From an uncultured Ramlibacter sp. (lineage in GTDB: Bacteria > Pseudomonadota > Gammaproteobacteria > Burkholderiales > Burkholderiaceae_C): a DNA stretch of 64,000 nucleotides. Positions 18,814 through 28,163 of this stretch are shown one piece after another. The first letter of the stretch is position 1; each line of letters opens with the position of its first letter. The DNA lies in assembly GCF_936925435.1 (NCBI RefSeq), contig NZ_CAKZHQ010000003.1, positions 124,001-188,000 on the forward strand, read 5' to 3'. Under the pieces are notes generated by a model. It was not told the origin of the DNA. It did no database searches and saw nothing but the letters and a program-made list of their open reading frames with translations. The translations under genes were made by a program, and so were the position numbers.

Positions 18814-19311
18814 CTCACGCTTCCTCCTTTGCTCCGCGGCGTCCCGCAACCTTCGGGCAGTCTCAAGGAATCTCTCCCATTCAGACAGCAGTTCTGAGTA
18901 TGCGACTTGCTCCTCGATGGAGAGGGCGGTCTCCAACCTTATTGCTTCGTACCCATGCGCTTGGACATGCGCTTCCACCAGTGCAATCTGGGCCTCTGCG
19001 TCGCCAGGATATCTGCTGCGGAGGAAGGGGCGCCAGTCCTTCTCGCCTCGCGAGTCATTGCACGTCTGACATGCTGGGACAACATTGCCAGGCACGAGTT
19101 CACCGAACTTCGTGACGGGCACCAGGTGGTCAGGCACTATGCCTCGGTTCTCCCGAGTCGGCTCGCCGCCGCAAAAGGTGCAGCACTCGCCGAACTCCTT
19201 GAGCACTCGGGCCCATTGCTCGCGGGTCATCGTCTGCCGAGGGGCAACGATTTCGCGAAGGCCGCGAGCGACGTTGTACTGCATGCGTCCGAAGTGCTTC
19301 GTGCCCGGCAT
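18808..19311 (-). CDS. HNH endonuclease-type protein, cassette gene
   Basis: A 167-residue protein with a four-Cys zinc frame (CTFCGG and CQTCNDSRG) around the HNH core: VPDHLVPVTKFGEL supplies the first His and GNVVPACQTCN the Asn. This is the compact HNH layout of free-standing or mobile nucleases. The C-terminal half is helical with no recognised domain. The ATG lies eight bases after a GTTAGAG core site, and the stop lies in attC-a. The order fits the first cassette of a small array. It could be a restriction or defence nuclease; that is inference. Confidence 0.75.
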   Translation of the reverse strand: MPGTKHFGRMQYNVARGLREIVAPRQTMTREQWARVLKEFGECCTFCGGEPTRENRGIVPDHLVPVTKFGELVPGNVVPACQTCNDSRGEKDWRPFLRSRYPGDAEAQIALVEAHVQAHGYEAIRLETALSIEEQVAYSELLSEWERFLETARRLRDAAEQRRKREL

Positions 19312-19312
19312 G

Positions 19313-19490
19313 TGAGCTCTAACGTAATTTAGACCGCAGCCAGAAAAGCGTTATCCCGCACGTGCGGGATAACAGGTCTCGCTTCGGTGACGTAAGTGCA
19401 TGTGGTGACATGGTTTTTTTTCTGCGATGCGGGATATTAGCTTCAATAAATCCAGACCACAAAGCCCGCAAGGGAGCGGCGCAGCGAAGT
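19313..19490 (-). other. Conserved cassette-array leader, copy A (attI-like)
   Basis: This is homologous to 43133-43310. Shared blocks include GCGGTCTAAATTACGTTAG at the recombination point and paired CCCGCA/TGCGGG arms (here a perfect 12+12-base palindrome at 19350-19373). A T-rich tract, AATAAATC and a second CCCGCAA also recur. It lies upstream of the first cassette, where attI would be. No integrase gene follows. No backbone gene was seen between it and 19609. Confidence 0.6.
19319..19411 (-). CDS. Short leader ORF ending in the integron core site (copy A)
   Basis: A 30-codon frame, ATG at 19411 to TAG at 19319-19321; the TAG is part of the GTTAG recombination core just before the HNH cassette. 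Its C-terminal half shares LSR(S/T)CG(V/I) and LRS(T/K)LR with the equivalent frame at 43136-43231. There is no ribosome site in this copy (A-rich instead). It may be an attI-type leader peptide that feeds ribosomes to the first cassette, or a by-product of DNA-level conservation. Confidence 0.3.
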   Translation of the reverse strand: MSPHALTSPKRDLLSRTCGITLFWLRSKLR

Positions 19491-19519
19491 CAGGCACGAT
19501 GCCAACCAACCACCCGCCA

Positions 19520-19584
19520 AACCGCATGCGGCTTGGCTCGCGCGAGGGGGAGTCCTGGATCCCGGATCAAGTCCGGGATGACAG
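19520..19584. repeat. Fragment of element A plus GATCCCGG palindromic repeat
   Basis: CCGCATGCGGCTTGGC (19522-19537) is the end of the 244-base element seen at 27.8 and 28.9 kb. It is followed by TGGATCCCGGATCAAG and TCCGGGATGACAG, a dispersed palindromic repeat with at least seven other copies here. The hairpin could act as a terminator. Confidence 0.7.
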
Positions 19585-19608
19585 CCAGGAGGCCGGGATC
19601 ACTGAAAG

Positions 19609-20799
19609 CTAAGACTCCCGAACGATGGCATCCTTGCGCTTGTGCAGGTCGGGCAGCAGCTCGATGCCCAGACCGGGTTTGTCGTTCAGCGAAATCATGC
19701 CGTTCTTCACCGTGGGCAGCTCGGTCACCAGCTCCTTGTACCAGCCGGTGTAGAAGGCGCGCACGCTTTCCTGGATCAGCGCGTTGGGCGCGTGCAGGGA
19801 GAGGTGGGTGGACGCGGCCCAGACCACCGGGCCGGTGCAGTCGTGCGGAGCGACGGGCAGCTGCCAGGCGTCGGCCATGGCGGCGATCTTGCGTGCTTCG
19901 GTCAGGCCGCCGCACCACGAGAGGTCCAGCATCGCCACGCCCGCCACACCGGTCTGCAGGTAGTCCTTGAAGCCCCACTTGTAGCTCAGGGTCTCGCTGG
20001 CGCAGATCAGGGCCTCGCAGTCCCTGGCGTACTGCTTGAGCAGGTCCAGCGAATCCATGCGGATCGCGTCCTCGTGCCAGAAGGTGTTGAAGGGCTTCAG
20101 GGCGCGGGCGATCTTCTGCGCCATGGGCAGGCGCCACAGGCTGTGGAACTCCACCATGATGTCCATCTTGTCGCCTACCGCGCTGCGGATCTTGCGGAAA
20201 GGCTCCAGCGCCAGGTCCAGGTCGGCGTTGCTGATGTACTGACCGTGGCTGGCCTCGGCCGCCGGGTCGAAAGGCCAGATCTTCATGGCCGTCACGCCCT
20301 CGGACAGCAGGGACAGCGCCAGTTCGTCGGCGTGGTGCAGGAAGCCCTGCAGGTCTTCGTAAGGGCCGTTGTTGTTTGCCAGCCCCCAGTTGGACGAGGT
20401 CTGGTTCTGGTTGCCGCGGATGTACTGGTAGCCAGCGCAGGTGTTGTAGATGCGGATGGCGTCGCGACTCTTGCCGCCCAGCGCGGTGTGGACCGGCATG
20501 TTGGCGGCCTTGCCGAAGATGTCCCACAGGGCGATGTCGACGGCGGAGTTGCCGCGCGTCTCCACGCCCGATCCACGCCAGCCCAGGTAGCCGGTCAGGT
20601 CGCGGTTGCGCGCCTCGATGGCCAGTGGGTCGCTGCCCACCAGGCGCGGCGCCGCCCATTCGTGCAGGTAGGCCTCCACCGCCTCGGCGCCCATGAAGGT
20701 CTCGCCCAGGCCGACCAGACCCTCGTCCGTATGCAGACGCACCCACAGGATGTTGGGAAATTCGCCAAGCCGGATGGTTTCGAGGCGGGTGATCTTCAT
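19609..20799 (-). CDS. Enolase-superfamily sugar-acid dehydratase (mandelate racemase/muconate lactonizing family)
   Basis: A 396-residue enolase-superfamily enzyme. The N-terminal capping domain carries LGETFMGAEAVEA. The barrel shows the metal-ligand and catalytic series MKIWPF, VEFHSLWRL, HEDAIRMD, CASETLS and a late APHDCTGP with the His-Asp type pair. This arrangement suits acid-sugar dehydratases, which remove the alpha proton and beta hydroxyl to give 2-keto-3-deoxy acids. It is last in an operon behind a TRAP importer and a FadR-type regulator and faces an IlvD/Edd dehydratase, so a C5-C6 sugar acid is the likely substrate. The exact sugar is not determinable. Confidence 0.85.
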   Translation of the reverse strand: MKITRLETIRLGEFPNILWVRLHTDEGLVGLGETFMGAEAVEAYLHEWAAPRLVGSDPLAIEARNRDLTGYLGWRGSGVETRGNSAVDIALWDIFGKAANMPVHTALGGKSRDAIRIYNTCAGYQYIRGNQNQTSSNWGLANNNGPYEDLQGFLHHADELALSLLSEGVTAMKIWPFDPAAEASHGQYISNADLDLALEPFRKIRSAVGDKMDIMVEFHSLWRLPMAQKIARALKPFNTFWHEDAIRMDSLDLLKQYARDCEALICASETLSYKWGFKDYLQTGVAGVAMLDLSWCGGLTEARKIAAMADAWQLPVAPHDCTGPVVWAASTHLSLHAPNALIQESVRAFYTGWYKELVTELPTVKNGMISLNDKPGLGIELLPDLHKRKDAIVRES

Positions 20800-20836
20800 G
20801 GCAAGCCTTGTGTCGAAGGCGCGCTCTTGGCGCCGC

Positions 20837-21724
20837 TCAGGAGAGTTTGCCCGTGCCGCGGTCGGTGCTCGGCGGCCGTTCGGCGCGCAGGTCGCGGATG
20901 GCCAGGCCCACCGTGGGCACGAGGATGTTCAGGTGCACCGCCCGCGAGAAGCGCGGGTGCATCTGGCTGTAGATGGCGGATTCGACAAAATGCTGCGGGT
21001 CGTGGAACACGCCCAGATCGCGCACCACCATCGGGTCTTCTGCCGTGGACTTGCCGCCCAGGAAGGCGTCGTCCATGCCGTTCCAGACCGACTGGCCGTT
21101 ACGGTGGATGCCGTAGCCCCACTCCCAGTCACGGTCCTTCAGGCGCTGGCGCGCCGCCGCCATGTAGGCAGCATCAACAATGTAGGTGTCCACGCTGACC
21201 CAGCGGTCGCCCAGCCAGATCTCGGCCAGCGGGCGCGAGATGTTGCTCATGGTGGAGGTCAGGCCGCGCAGGATCTCGCCGCGCAACTCGATGTAGCGCA
21301 AACGCGCCGGGATGCCGGCCGAGCGCATCAGCGCCACCAGCAAGGTGGCCTTGTCGGGCGCGTCGGCCTGGCTGGCGTCGAACACCTGGCGGGCCGTGCG
21401 CAGACGCAGCTTGAAGGGCCTGCCGTAGAGGATGCGTTTGACGAAGTTGTAGATCGCCAGCGCCTTGTCGCGCTCGCTGGTGCACAGCTGCGTCAGCGCA
21501 TGGCTGCGCAGGCGCAGCCTGGAGTCTTCCAGGTCGAGCAGCGCGGACGCGCTCAGCCAGCGCTCCGGCGCATCGAGCGCGCCGGCTTGTTCATCGGCCA
21601 GGTCTTGCACGGGTTTTTTCCAACGACGACTGGACGCCCGGCTGGTGCCGGGCTGTTCCTGTCTGCGGTCCTGACGGCGAAGCGCCGTGGCTGCAGATCT
21701 TGTAGAAACAATTCTAGCGGCCAC
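20837..21724 (-). CDS. Transglutaminase-like protein lacking catalytic residues
   Basis: Up to 295 residues. The middle matches a transglutaminase-like core: ERDKALAIYNFVKRILYG, then DAPDKATLLVALMRSAGIPARL, then RPLAEIWLGDRWVSVDTY. In active relatives the nucleophilic Cys stands two residues before the D/E-K-A of this second motif and a His precedes A-x-E in the third. Here the positions are Ala and Arg/Pro, so catalysis by the usual triad looks impossible. It sits inside the TRAP/dehydratase operon. The start is uncertain: GTG 21724 opens the frame, but GTG 21611 is equally possible. Confidence 0.65.
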   Translation of the reverse strand: MAARIVSTRSAATALRRQDRRQEQPGTSRASSRRWKKPVQDLADEQAGALDAPERWLSASALLDLEDSRLRLRSHALTQLCTSERDKALAIYNFVKRILYGRPFKLRLRTARQVFDASQADAPDKATLLVALMRSAGIPARLRYIELRGEILRGLTSTMSNISRPLAEIWLGDRWVSVDTYIVDAAYMAAARQRLKDRDWEWGYGIHRNGQSVWNGMDDAFLGGKSTAEDPMVVRDLGVFHDPQHFVESAIYSQMHPRFSRAVHLNILVPTVGLAIRDLRAERPPSTDRGTGKLS

Positions 21725-21754
21725 GGCGCAAAAACCACGTGCTTTACTGGCGGA

Positions 21755-22762
21755 TCAACCGCCGCGCGACTTCTTCAGTGCTTCCAACACCACATTGACG
21801 GCTTCGGCGCCGATGGTCGGCACGTTCTTTTCGTAGACCGGCTTGACCTTCTCGAACATGCGCTTCTGTTCGGCCGGCGTCACCTCGTTGACCGTCATGC
21901 CCTTGGTCTTGAGCGTGACCAGCGACTTCTCGTTGAGGCTGCGGTTGGCGGCGCGCTGCACCTTCTGGCCCTCGATGGCGGCTTCACGCAACACGGCCTG
22001 CTCCTGCGGGTTGAGCGTGTCCCACAGCTTCTTGCTATAGAGAATCAGGAAAGGCGTGTAGGCGTGGCGCGTCACCGACAGGTACTTCTGGACCTCGTTG
22101 AACTTGGAGGTCTCGATGGTGACGAAGGGGTTCTCCTGGCCGTCGATGGTCTTGGTCTCCAGCGCGGTGAAAACTTCGCCGAAGGCCATCGGCACGGCGT
22201 TGGTGCCCAGGGTCTTGAAGGTGTCCAGGAAGATGTTGTTCTGCATCACGCGCAGCTTGACGCCGTCGAAGTCCTCGACCTTGGCGACCGGGCGCTTGCT
22301 GTTGGTCAGGTTGCGAAAACCGTTCTCCCAGTAAGCCAGGTTGACCAGGCCGGCTTCTTCCAGCTTCTTGTTGAAGTACGCGCCGGCCGGGCCGTCGAGC
22401 ACCGCGTCGGCTTCCTTCTCGCTGGCGAACAGGAAGGGCAGGTCGAACGCGCCCAGTTCCTTGACGATGCCCACCAGCGGCGAGCTGGAGGTGCAGACCA
22501 TCTCCTGGGTGCCGGCGCGCAGTGCCTGCGTGGCAGGCAGGTCGCCGCCGGCGGCGCCGCCCCAGAAGGCGACGATCTTCATCTTGCCGCCGGTCTTGGC
22601 CGCCAGGATCTCCTGCATCTTCTTGACGCCGACGCCCACCGGGTGGTCCTCGTTGACACCGTTGGTGAACTTGATGGTCCGGTCGGCGAACTGGGCGAAA
22701 GCCGGCGCGGCGGCCAGCAGAGCGGTAGCGGCCAGGGCCACCAGGGTGCGACGCTTGAACAT
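21755..22762 (-). CDS. dctP: TRAP transporter substrate-binding protein DctP
   Basis: A 335-residue periplasmic binding protein of the DctP type. It has a signal peptide (ALAATALLAAAPAFAQ), the opening RTIKFTNGVNEDHPVGVGVKKM, and the conserved region FDGVKLRVMQNNIFLDTFKTLG with the ligand-binding Arg. A central NPFVTIETSKFNEVQKYL segment follows. Such proteins bind carboxylates (sugar acids, C4 acids) through a salt bridge to that Arg. It lies after dctM and before the transglutaminase-like gene in the same direction. Its ATG has GGAGAC upstream. Confidence 0.9.
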   Translation of the reverse strand: MFKRRTLVALAATALLAAAPAFAQFADRTIKFTNGVNEDHPVGVGVKKMQEILAAKTGGKMKIVAFWGGAAGGDLPATQALRAGTQEMVCTSSSPLVGIVKELGAFDLPFLFASEKEADAVLDGPAGAYFNKKLEEAGLVNLAYWENGFRNLTNSKRPVAKVEDFDGVKLRVMQNNIFLDTFKTLGTNAVPMAFGEVFTALETKTIDGQENPFVTIETSKFNEVQKYLSVTRHAYTPFLILYSKKLWDTLNPQEQAVLREAAIEGQKVQRAANRSLNEKSLVTLKTKGMTVNEVTPAEQKRMFEKVKPVYEKNVPTIGAEAVNVVLEALKKSRGG

Positions 22763-22803
22763 GGATGTCTCCTTTGGAATGGTTGGGGTCGGTCGGGGAA
22801 AAA

Positions 22804-24102
22804 CTAGCGCATGAAAAACTTGAGCGGCACCAGGACCAGGTCCGGGAAGGCCACCAGCGAGAACAGCACGATCAGCTGGGCGATGAAGAACGGCATCACG
22901 CCCTTGAAGGCATCGTCCATGGTGATGCGGGCCACGCCGCTGACCACGTTGAGCACCGTGCCCACCGGCGGGGTGATCAGGCCGATGGCGTTGTTCATGA
23001 TGAACAGCACGCCGAAGTAGACCGGGTCAATGCCGGCCTTGAGCACCACCGGCATCAGCACCGGGGTGAGGATCAGCACCGTGGGCGTGAAGTCCAGCGC
23101 CGTGCCGATGAGCACGATGAGGATCATCATGATGAACATCAGCAGCATCTTGTTGCCCATGAAGGGCTCAAGCAGGGTCGCCACTTCGGCCGGGATGTTG
23201 GCCACCGTGATCAGCCAGGCGCTGACCATGGCGGCGGCCACCAGGAACATCACCACCGCGGTGGTCTTGCCGGCCGCCAGCGTCAGCTTGTAGAGCATGT
23301 TCAGCTTGAGCTCGCCGTAGACGAACATGCCGACCACCAGTGAGTACACGGCCGCCACCACGGCCGCCTCGGTGGGCGTGAAGATGCCGAACTTCATGCC
23401 GCCGATGATGATGACGGGCAGGAACAGGGCCAGGCTGCCGCGCCAGGTCTCCTTCAGGCGCTCGCCCATGGGCACGCGCGGCGCCGACTTGACGTTTTCT
23501 TTCTTGGCGACGAAGAACCAGGCGATGCCGATGGCCAGGCCCATCAGGATGCCCGGGAAGATGCCGGCCAGGAACAACTTGGTGATGGACACGTTGCCGG
23601 CCACGCCAAAGATGATGAAGCCGATCGAGGGCGGAATGATGGGCGCGATGATGCCGCCCGAGGCGATCAGGCCGGCCGAGCGCTTCACGTCGTAGCCGGC
23701 CGCCTTCATCATGGGGATGAGCAGGGCCGCCAGGGCCGCCGTGTCGGCGACGGCGGAACCGGAGATCGAGGCCATGATGATGGCAGCCACCACCGCCACG
23801 TAGCCCAGGCCACCCCGCAGGTGGCCGACCCAGGCCAGGGCCAGGTTGACGATGCGCCGCGACAGGCCGCCGGCGGTCATGAACTCGCCGGCCAGCAGGA
23901 AAAAGGGCACGGCCAGCAGCGGGAAGTTGTCGGCACCGTCGACAAAGCGCTGGGCGATGATCTGGCTGTCGAAGGCCGGCAGGCCGCCGATGGCCGCCAG
24001 GTAGCCCATGATGGCGACACCGCAGACCAGCAGGGCGTAGGCAATCGGCATGCCCAGCGCCATGGCGCCCAGCAGCGAGAAGATGAAGACCGAAACCGTC
24101 AT
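22804..24102 (-). CDS. dctM: TRAP transporter large permease DctM
   Basis: A 432-residue, roughly 12-helix membrane protein of the DctM/ion-transporter superfamily. Motifs include GMPIAYALLVCGVAIMGYL, FFLLAGEFMTAGGLSRRIV, ASISGSAVADTAALAALLIP and PPSIGFIIFGVAGNVSI. It carries substrate inward using the sodium gradient together with DctQ and DctP. The ATG at 24102 overlaps the dctQ stop (ATGA), which fixes the start. The frame's long upstream extension reads through dctQ in the wrong frame and is discarded. Confidence 0.92.
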   Translation of the reverse strand: MTVSVFIFSLLGAMALGMPIAYALLVCGVAIMGYLAAIGGLPAFDSQIIAQRFVDGADNFPLLAVPFFLLAGEFMTAGGLSRRIVNLALAWVGHLRGGLGYVAVVAAIIMASISGSAVADTAALAALLIPMMKAAGYDVKRSAGLIASGGIIAPIIPPSIGFIIFGVAGNVSITKLFLAGIFPGILMGLAIGIAWFFVAKKENVKSAPRVPMGERLKETWRGSLALFLPVIIIGGMKFGIFTPTEAAVVAAVYSLVVGMFVYGELKLNMLYKLTLAAGKTTAVVMFLVAAAMVSAWLITVANIPAEVATLLEPFMGNKMLLMFIMMILIVLIGTALDFTPTVLILTPVLMPVVLKAGIDPVYFGVLFIMNNAIGLITPPVGTVLNVVSGVARITMDDAFKGVMPFFIAQLIVLFSLVAFPDLVLVPLKFFMR

Positions 24103-24653
24103 GCTGCGGTCCTCGCTTCGGGCGATGCACCAGCAACAGGCGGCGCCACGTCCTCCGACTCCATCACCTGGACCAGCTCGTCTTCGGAGACGCGGCCCAT
24201 GGCCAGGCGGATCAGCTTGCTGACGTTGAAGACACCCATGACGACAGACACCACATAGCCGATGCCATAGACCCAGATCATGGAGATGCCCACCACCGGC
24301 GAGATGTTGGTCACCTGCAGGTTGTGCATCTGGTAGGTGCCCATCAGGAACAGCACATTGCAAAACAGCATCAGGCCCTGGCTGAGCGCGAAGCAGATCT
24401 TCTTGCCGGCCAGCGGCAGCTTGCGGATCAGCGTGTCCACGCCCAGGTGGGCGCCGTCGCGCATGGCGACCATGGCGCCGATGTACGTCAGCCAGATGAA
24501 GCAGTAGCGCGACATCTCTTCCGAGATGGTTATGCCGGAGTTGAAGCCGTAGCGCAGCACGACGTTGCCGAAAACCATGATGACCATGGCCACCATGCAG
24601 GCGACGACGAGCAGCTCCAGCAGCTTGAAGAATGAATCGATGGCTTTTTTCAT
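24099..24653 (-). CDS. dctQ: TRAP transporter small permease DctQ
   Basis: A 184-residue membrane protein with four hydrophobic segments. It carries the DctQ pattern ISEEMSRYCFIWLTYIGAMVAMRDGAHLG in two contiguous pieces (SEEMSRYCFIWL and AMRDGAHLG), and a hydrophilic tail follows. It forms the small membrane half of the TRAP importer. Its ATG overlaps the regulator's stop and its stop overlaps dctM (both ATGA), so regulator-dctQ-dctM are translationally coupled. Confidence 0.9.
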   Translation of the reverse strand: MKKAIDSFFKLLELLVVACMVAMVIMVFGNVVLRYGFNSGITISEEMSRYCFIWLTYIGAMVAMRDGAHLGVDTLIRKLPLAGKKICFALSQGLMLFCNVLFLMGTYQMHNLQVTNISPVVGISMIWVYGIGYVVSVVMGVFNVSKLIRLAMGRVSEDELVQVMESEDVAPPVAGASPEARTAA

Positions 24654-25417
24654 GGAGTTATGGATGCCGGGTTCAGGGCCGCTTTGAGATGCGGTGCGGG
24701 GAGATTGAGCTGGGGCAGGCGCTTGCGCGTGGCAAGCACCTCCTCGATGTCTTCGCGGGCGCCGTCGATCAGCACCAGCACGGCCTTCTCGGCCTTGGCT
24801 GGCTGGCGCGCGGCCACCGCGTCCAGCACGGCGCGGTGCAGCGGCAGCGAGGCCCTGGGACCGTCCTTGCGGGTGGTGGAGATCTCGAAGCTGGTGCGCA
24901 GCAGGGCGCCCAGCGCCTTGCTCATTTGCACGATCATGCGGTTGTGGCAGGCACGCAGCAGGCCCTGGTGGAAGCGCAGGTCGTGCGTCACGTAGTCGCC
25001 GCCCTCCTCCACTGCCTTGCGCATGCCTTCGTAAGCAGCCTCGATGCCGGCGATGTCTTGCGGAGTGGCGCGCTCGGCCGCCATGCGCACGGCGGCCGGC
25101 TCGACCACACGGCGCAGTTCCTGCAGGTCGCGCAGGAACTCGCGCGTCAGGCCGGCCTTGGACTGCCAGATGACCACATCGGGGTCGAACCAGTTCCAGT
25201 GCTCGGAGGTCAGCACACGCGTACCGACCTTGGGGCCGGTGCTGACCAGGCCCTTGGCCACCAGCGACTTGACCGCCTCACGCACCACGGTGCGGCTGAC
25301 GCCGAGCTCCACGCCCAGCAGCGGCTCCGGCGGGATCGACGCGCCTGGCCCGTAGCGGCCTGCGACGATGGCCTCGCCCAGGTGGTCCACCGTATTGCCG
25401 TGCACGTTCTTGATCAT
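24650..25417 (-). CDS. FadR-subfamily GntR regulator (FCD domain) of the sugar-acid operon
   Basis: About 255 residues. An N-terminal winged helix-turn-helix (LGEAIVAGRYGPGASIPPEP, then LGVSRTVVREAVKSLVAKGL) leads to an all-helical FCD ligand domain. The acidic and His residues of the metal site are seen (EPAAVRMAAERA, HDLRFHQGLL, LHRAVLDAVAARQ). Family members are usually repressors released by an acidic sugar intermediate. It is the first gene of the TRAP operon and is divergent from the IlvD/Edd gene; a palindrome in the gap is a candidate operator. ATG 25417 is chosen; a GTG at 25426 is also in frame. Confidence 0.88.
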   Translation of the reverse strand: MIKNVHGNTVDHLGEAIVAGRYGPGASIPPEPLLGVELGVSRTVVREAVKSLVAKGLVSTGPKVGTRVLTSEHWNWFDPDVVIWQSKAGLTREFLRDLQELRRVVEPAAVRMAAERATPQDIAGIEAAYEGMRKAVEEGGDYVTHDLRFHQGLLRACHNRMIVQMSKALGALLRTSFEISTTRKDGPRASLPLHRAVLDAVAARQPAKAEKAVLVLIDGAREDIEEVLATRKRLPQLNLPAPHLKAALNPASITP

Positions 25418-25446
25418 GGTTTCCACTACATCCGAATCGGCAATCG

Positions 25447-25456
25447 TATGACCATA
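25447..25456. promoter_or_regulatory. Candidate FadR-type operator
   Basis: TATG-AC-CATA, a perfect inverted repeat in the 68-base gap between the divergent regulator and dehydratase genes. It lies 30 bases before each start, so one bound dimer could control both sides. Confidence 0.5.
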
Positions 25457-25485
25457 ATATGTTTACCAATTCAGGACTAACCCGA

Positions 25486-27228
<1,743 letters not shown>

Positions 27229-27238
27229 ACGGCCAGGC

Positions 27239-27748
27239 ATGCAGATTCGCCAGGGCCATGCAGGAGACGAAGCCCTCGTCGCGCAGGTGCTGGAAGCAGC
27301 CGCCGCCTCGCTGCGCGCCAAAGGCCGCCTGATCTGGGGCCCGTCCGAGATCAACGAAGCCGCGGTGCGCGACCAGGTCAAGGCCGGCATGTACCACATC
27401 GGTTTCGACGGCGAAGGCCTGGCCGGTGTCTTTCGCATCCAGTGGGAAGACCAGGACTTCTGGCCGGAGATGACGCAGGCCGACGCCGCCTACGTCCACA
27501 AGCTCGCAGTCCCGCCGCACCGCCAGGGCCGCGGCATTCCGCAAGTCCTGCTGGCCCATGCCTGCACCCTGGCCCGCAAACAGGGCCGCCGCTACCTGCG
27601 CCTGGACTGCATGGGCGGGCAACCGGGCCTGCGCAATGTGTACGAGAGCTTCGGCTTCCAGCACCACAGCGAGAAGCAGATGGGCGAGCACGTGTTCGAC
27701 CGCTTCGAGCTCGATCTCGCTGCCCCTGCCCTGTCATCCCGGGCTTGA
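27239..27748 (+). CDS. GNAT-family acetyltransferase
   Basis: A 169-residue protein with the GNAT core: AYVHKLAVPPHRQGRGIPQVLL is split into the beta-4 strand (YVHKLAV) and the acetyl-CoA loop (RQGRGIPQ), and the last strands include NVYESFGFQHHSEK. It begins 11 bases after the dehydratase stop and is probably co-transcribed. The last five residues (LSSRA) and the stop codon are supplied by a copy of the TCATCCCGGGCTTGACCCGG repeat, so the native C-terminus may have been replaced. The substrate is unknown. Confidence 0.8.
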   Translation: MQIRQGHAGDEALVAQVLEAAAASLRAKGRLIWGPSEINEAAVRDQVKAGMYHIGFDGEGLAGVFRIQWEDQDFWPEMTQADAAYVHKLAVPPHRQGRGIPQVLLAHACTLARKQGRRYLRLDCMGGQPGLRNVYESFGFQHHSEKQMGEHVFDRFELDLAAPALSSRA

Positions 27749-28017
27749 CCCGGGATCCATCGTGGCGTGCGAGCCAAGCCGCATGCGGGCGGGCTGCGGG
27801 GCGCTGGTGTGGCGGCCGTTTACTCGCTGCGCTCGGTGCACGGCTTCCCTGGGCTGGCACGGTTGTCCGACCGCACGGCGCAACTCACAGAGCGCCTAAG
27901 GCCGCTCTGTTCGAGCAAGCGCCGTAAGTCAGAGCACGAAGCGCTACGCGCCGGCCGGACAACCGGCCAGCCCAGGCGCCCCACAAGCGCCCCGCAGCCC
28001 GCCCGCATGCGGCTTGG
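27731..28017 (+). repeat. Element A, left copy, with attached palindromic repeat
   Basis: 27731-27760 is the GTCATCCCGGG...CCCGGGATCC palindrome. 27774-28017 (244 bases) begins CCAAGCCGCATGCGGGCGGG and ends with the exact complement, giving 32-base terminal inverted repeats. The whole block is repeated in inverted orientation at 28858-29144. No protein-coding sense was seen; internal tracts such as ACTCACAGAGCGCCTAAGGC are shared by both copies. Confidence 0.85.
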
Positions 28018-28163
28018 CGGACCCGGGTTTGCGACAGCCCGAGGACGGGCACACCAGAGCTTGCTGCTATAAATCAGACACTTGAACAAGACAGCGGAGG
28101 GCCCTCGATGAATCGTCAGCCATGTGATGCCGCGTCTCTGCGGCCTGTATCAGGTTAGAGCTC

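Noticed and set aside
19313-19430. CRISPR-like reading of the repeated CCCGCA/TGCGGG arms
   Set aside because: There are only two to four short arms with unequal spacing, no regular spacers and no cas genes.
27850-27870. TGGCACGGTTG as another sigma-54 site
   Set aside because: The -12 element TTGC is missing at the required 10-base GG-to-GC spacing, and it lies inside a repeat.
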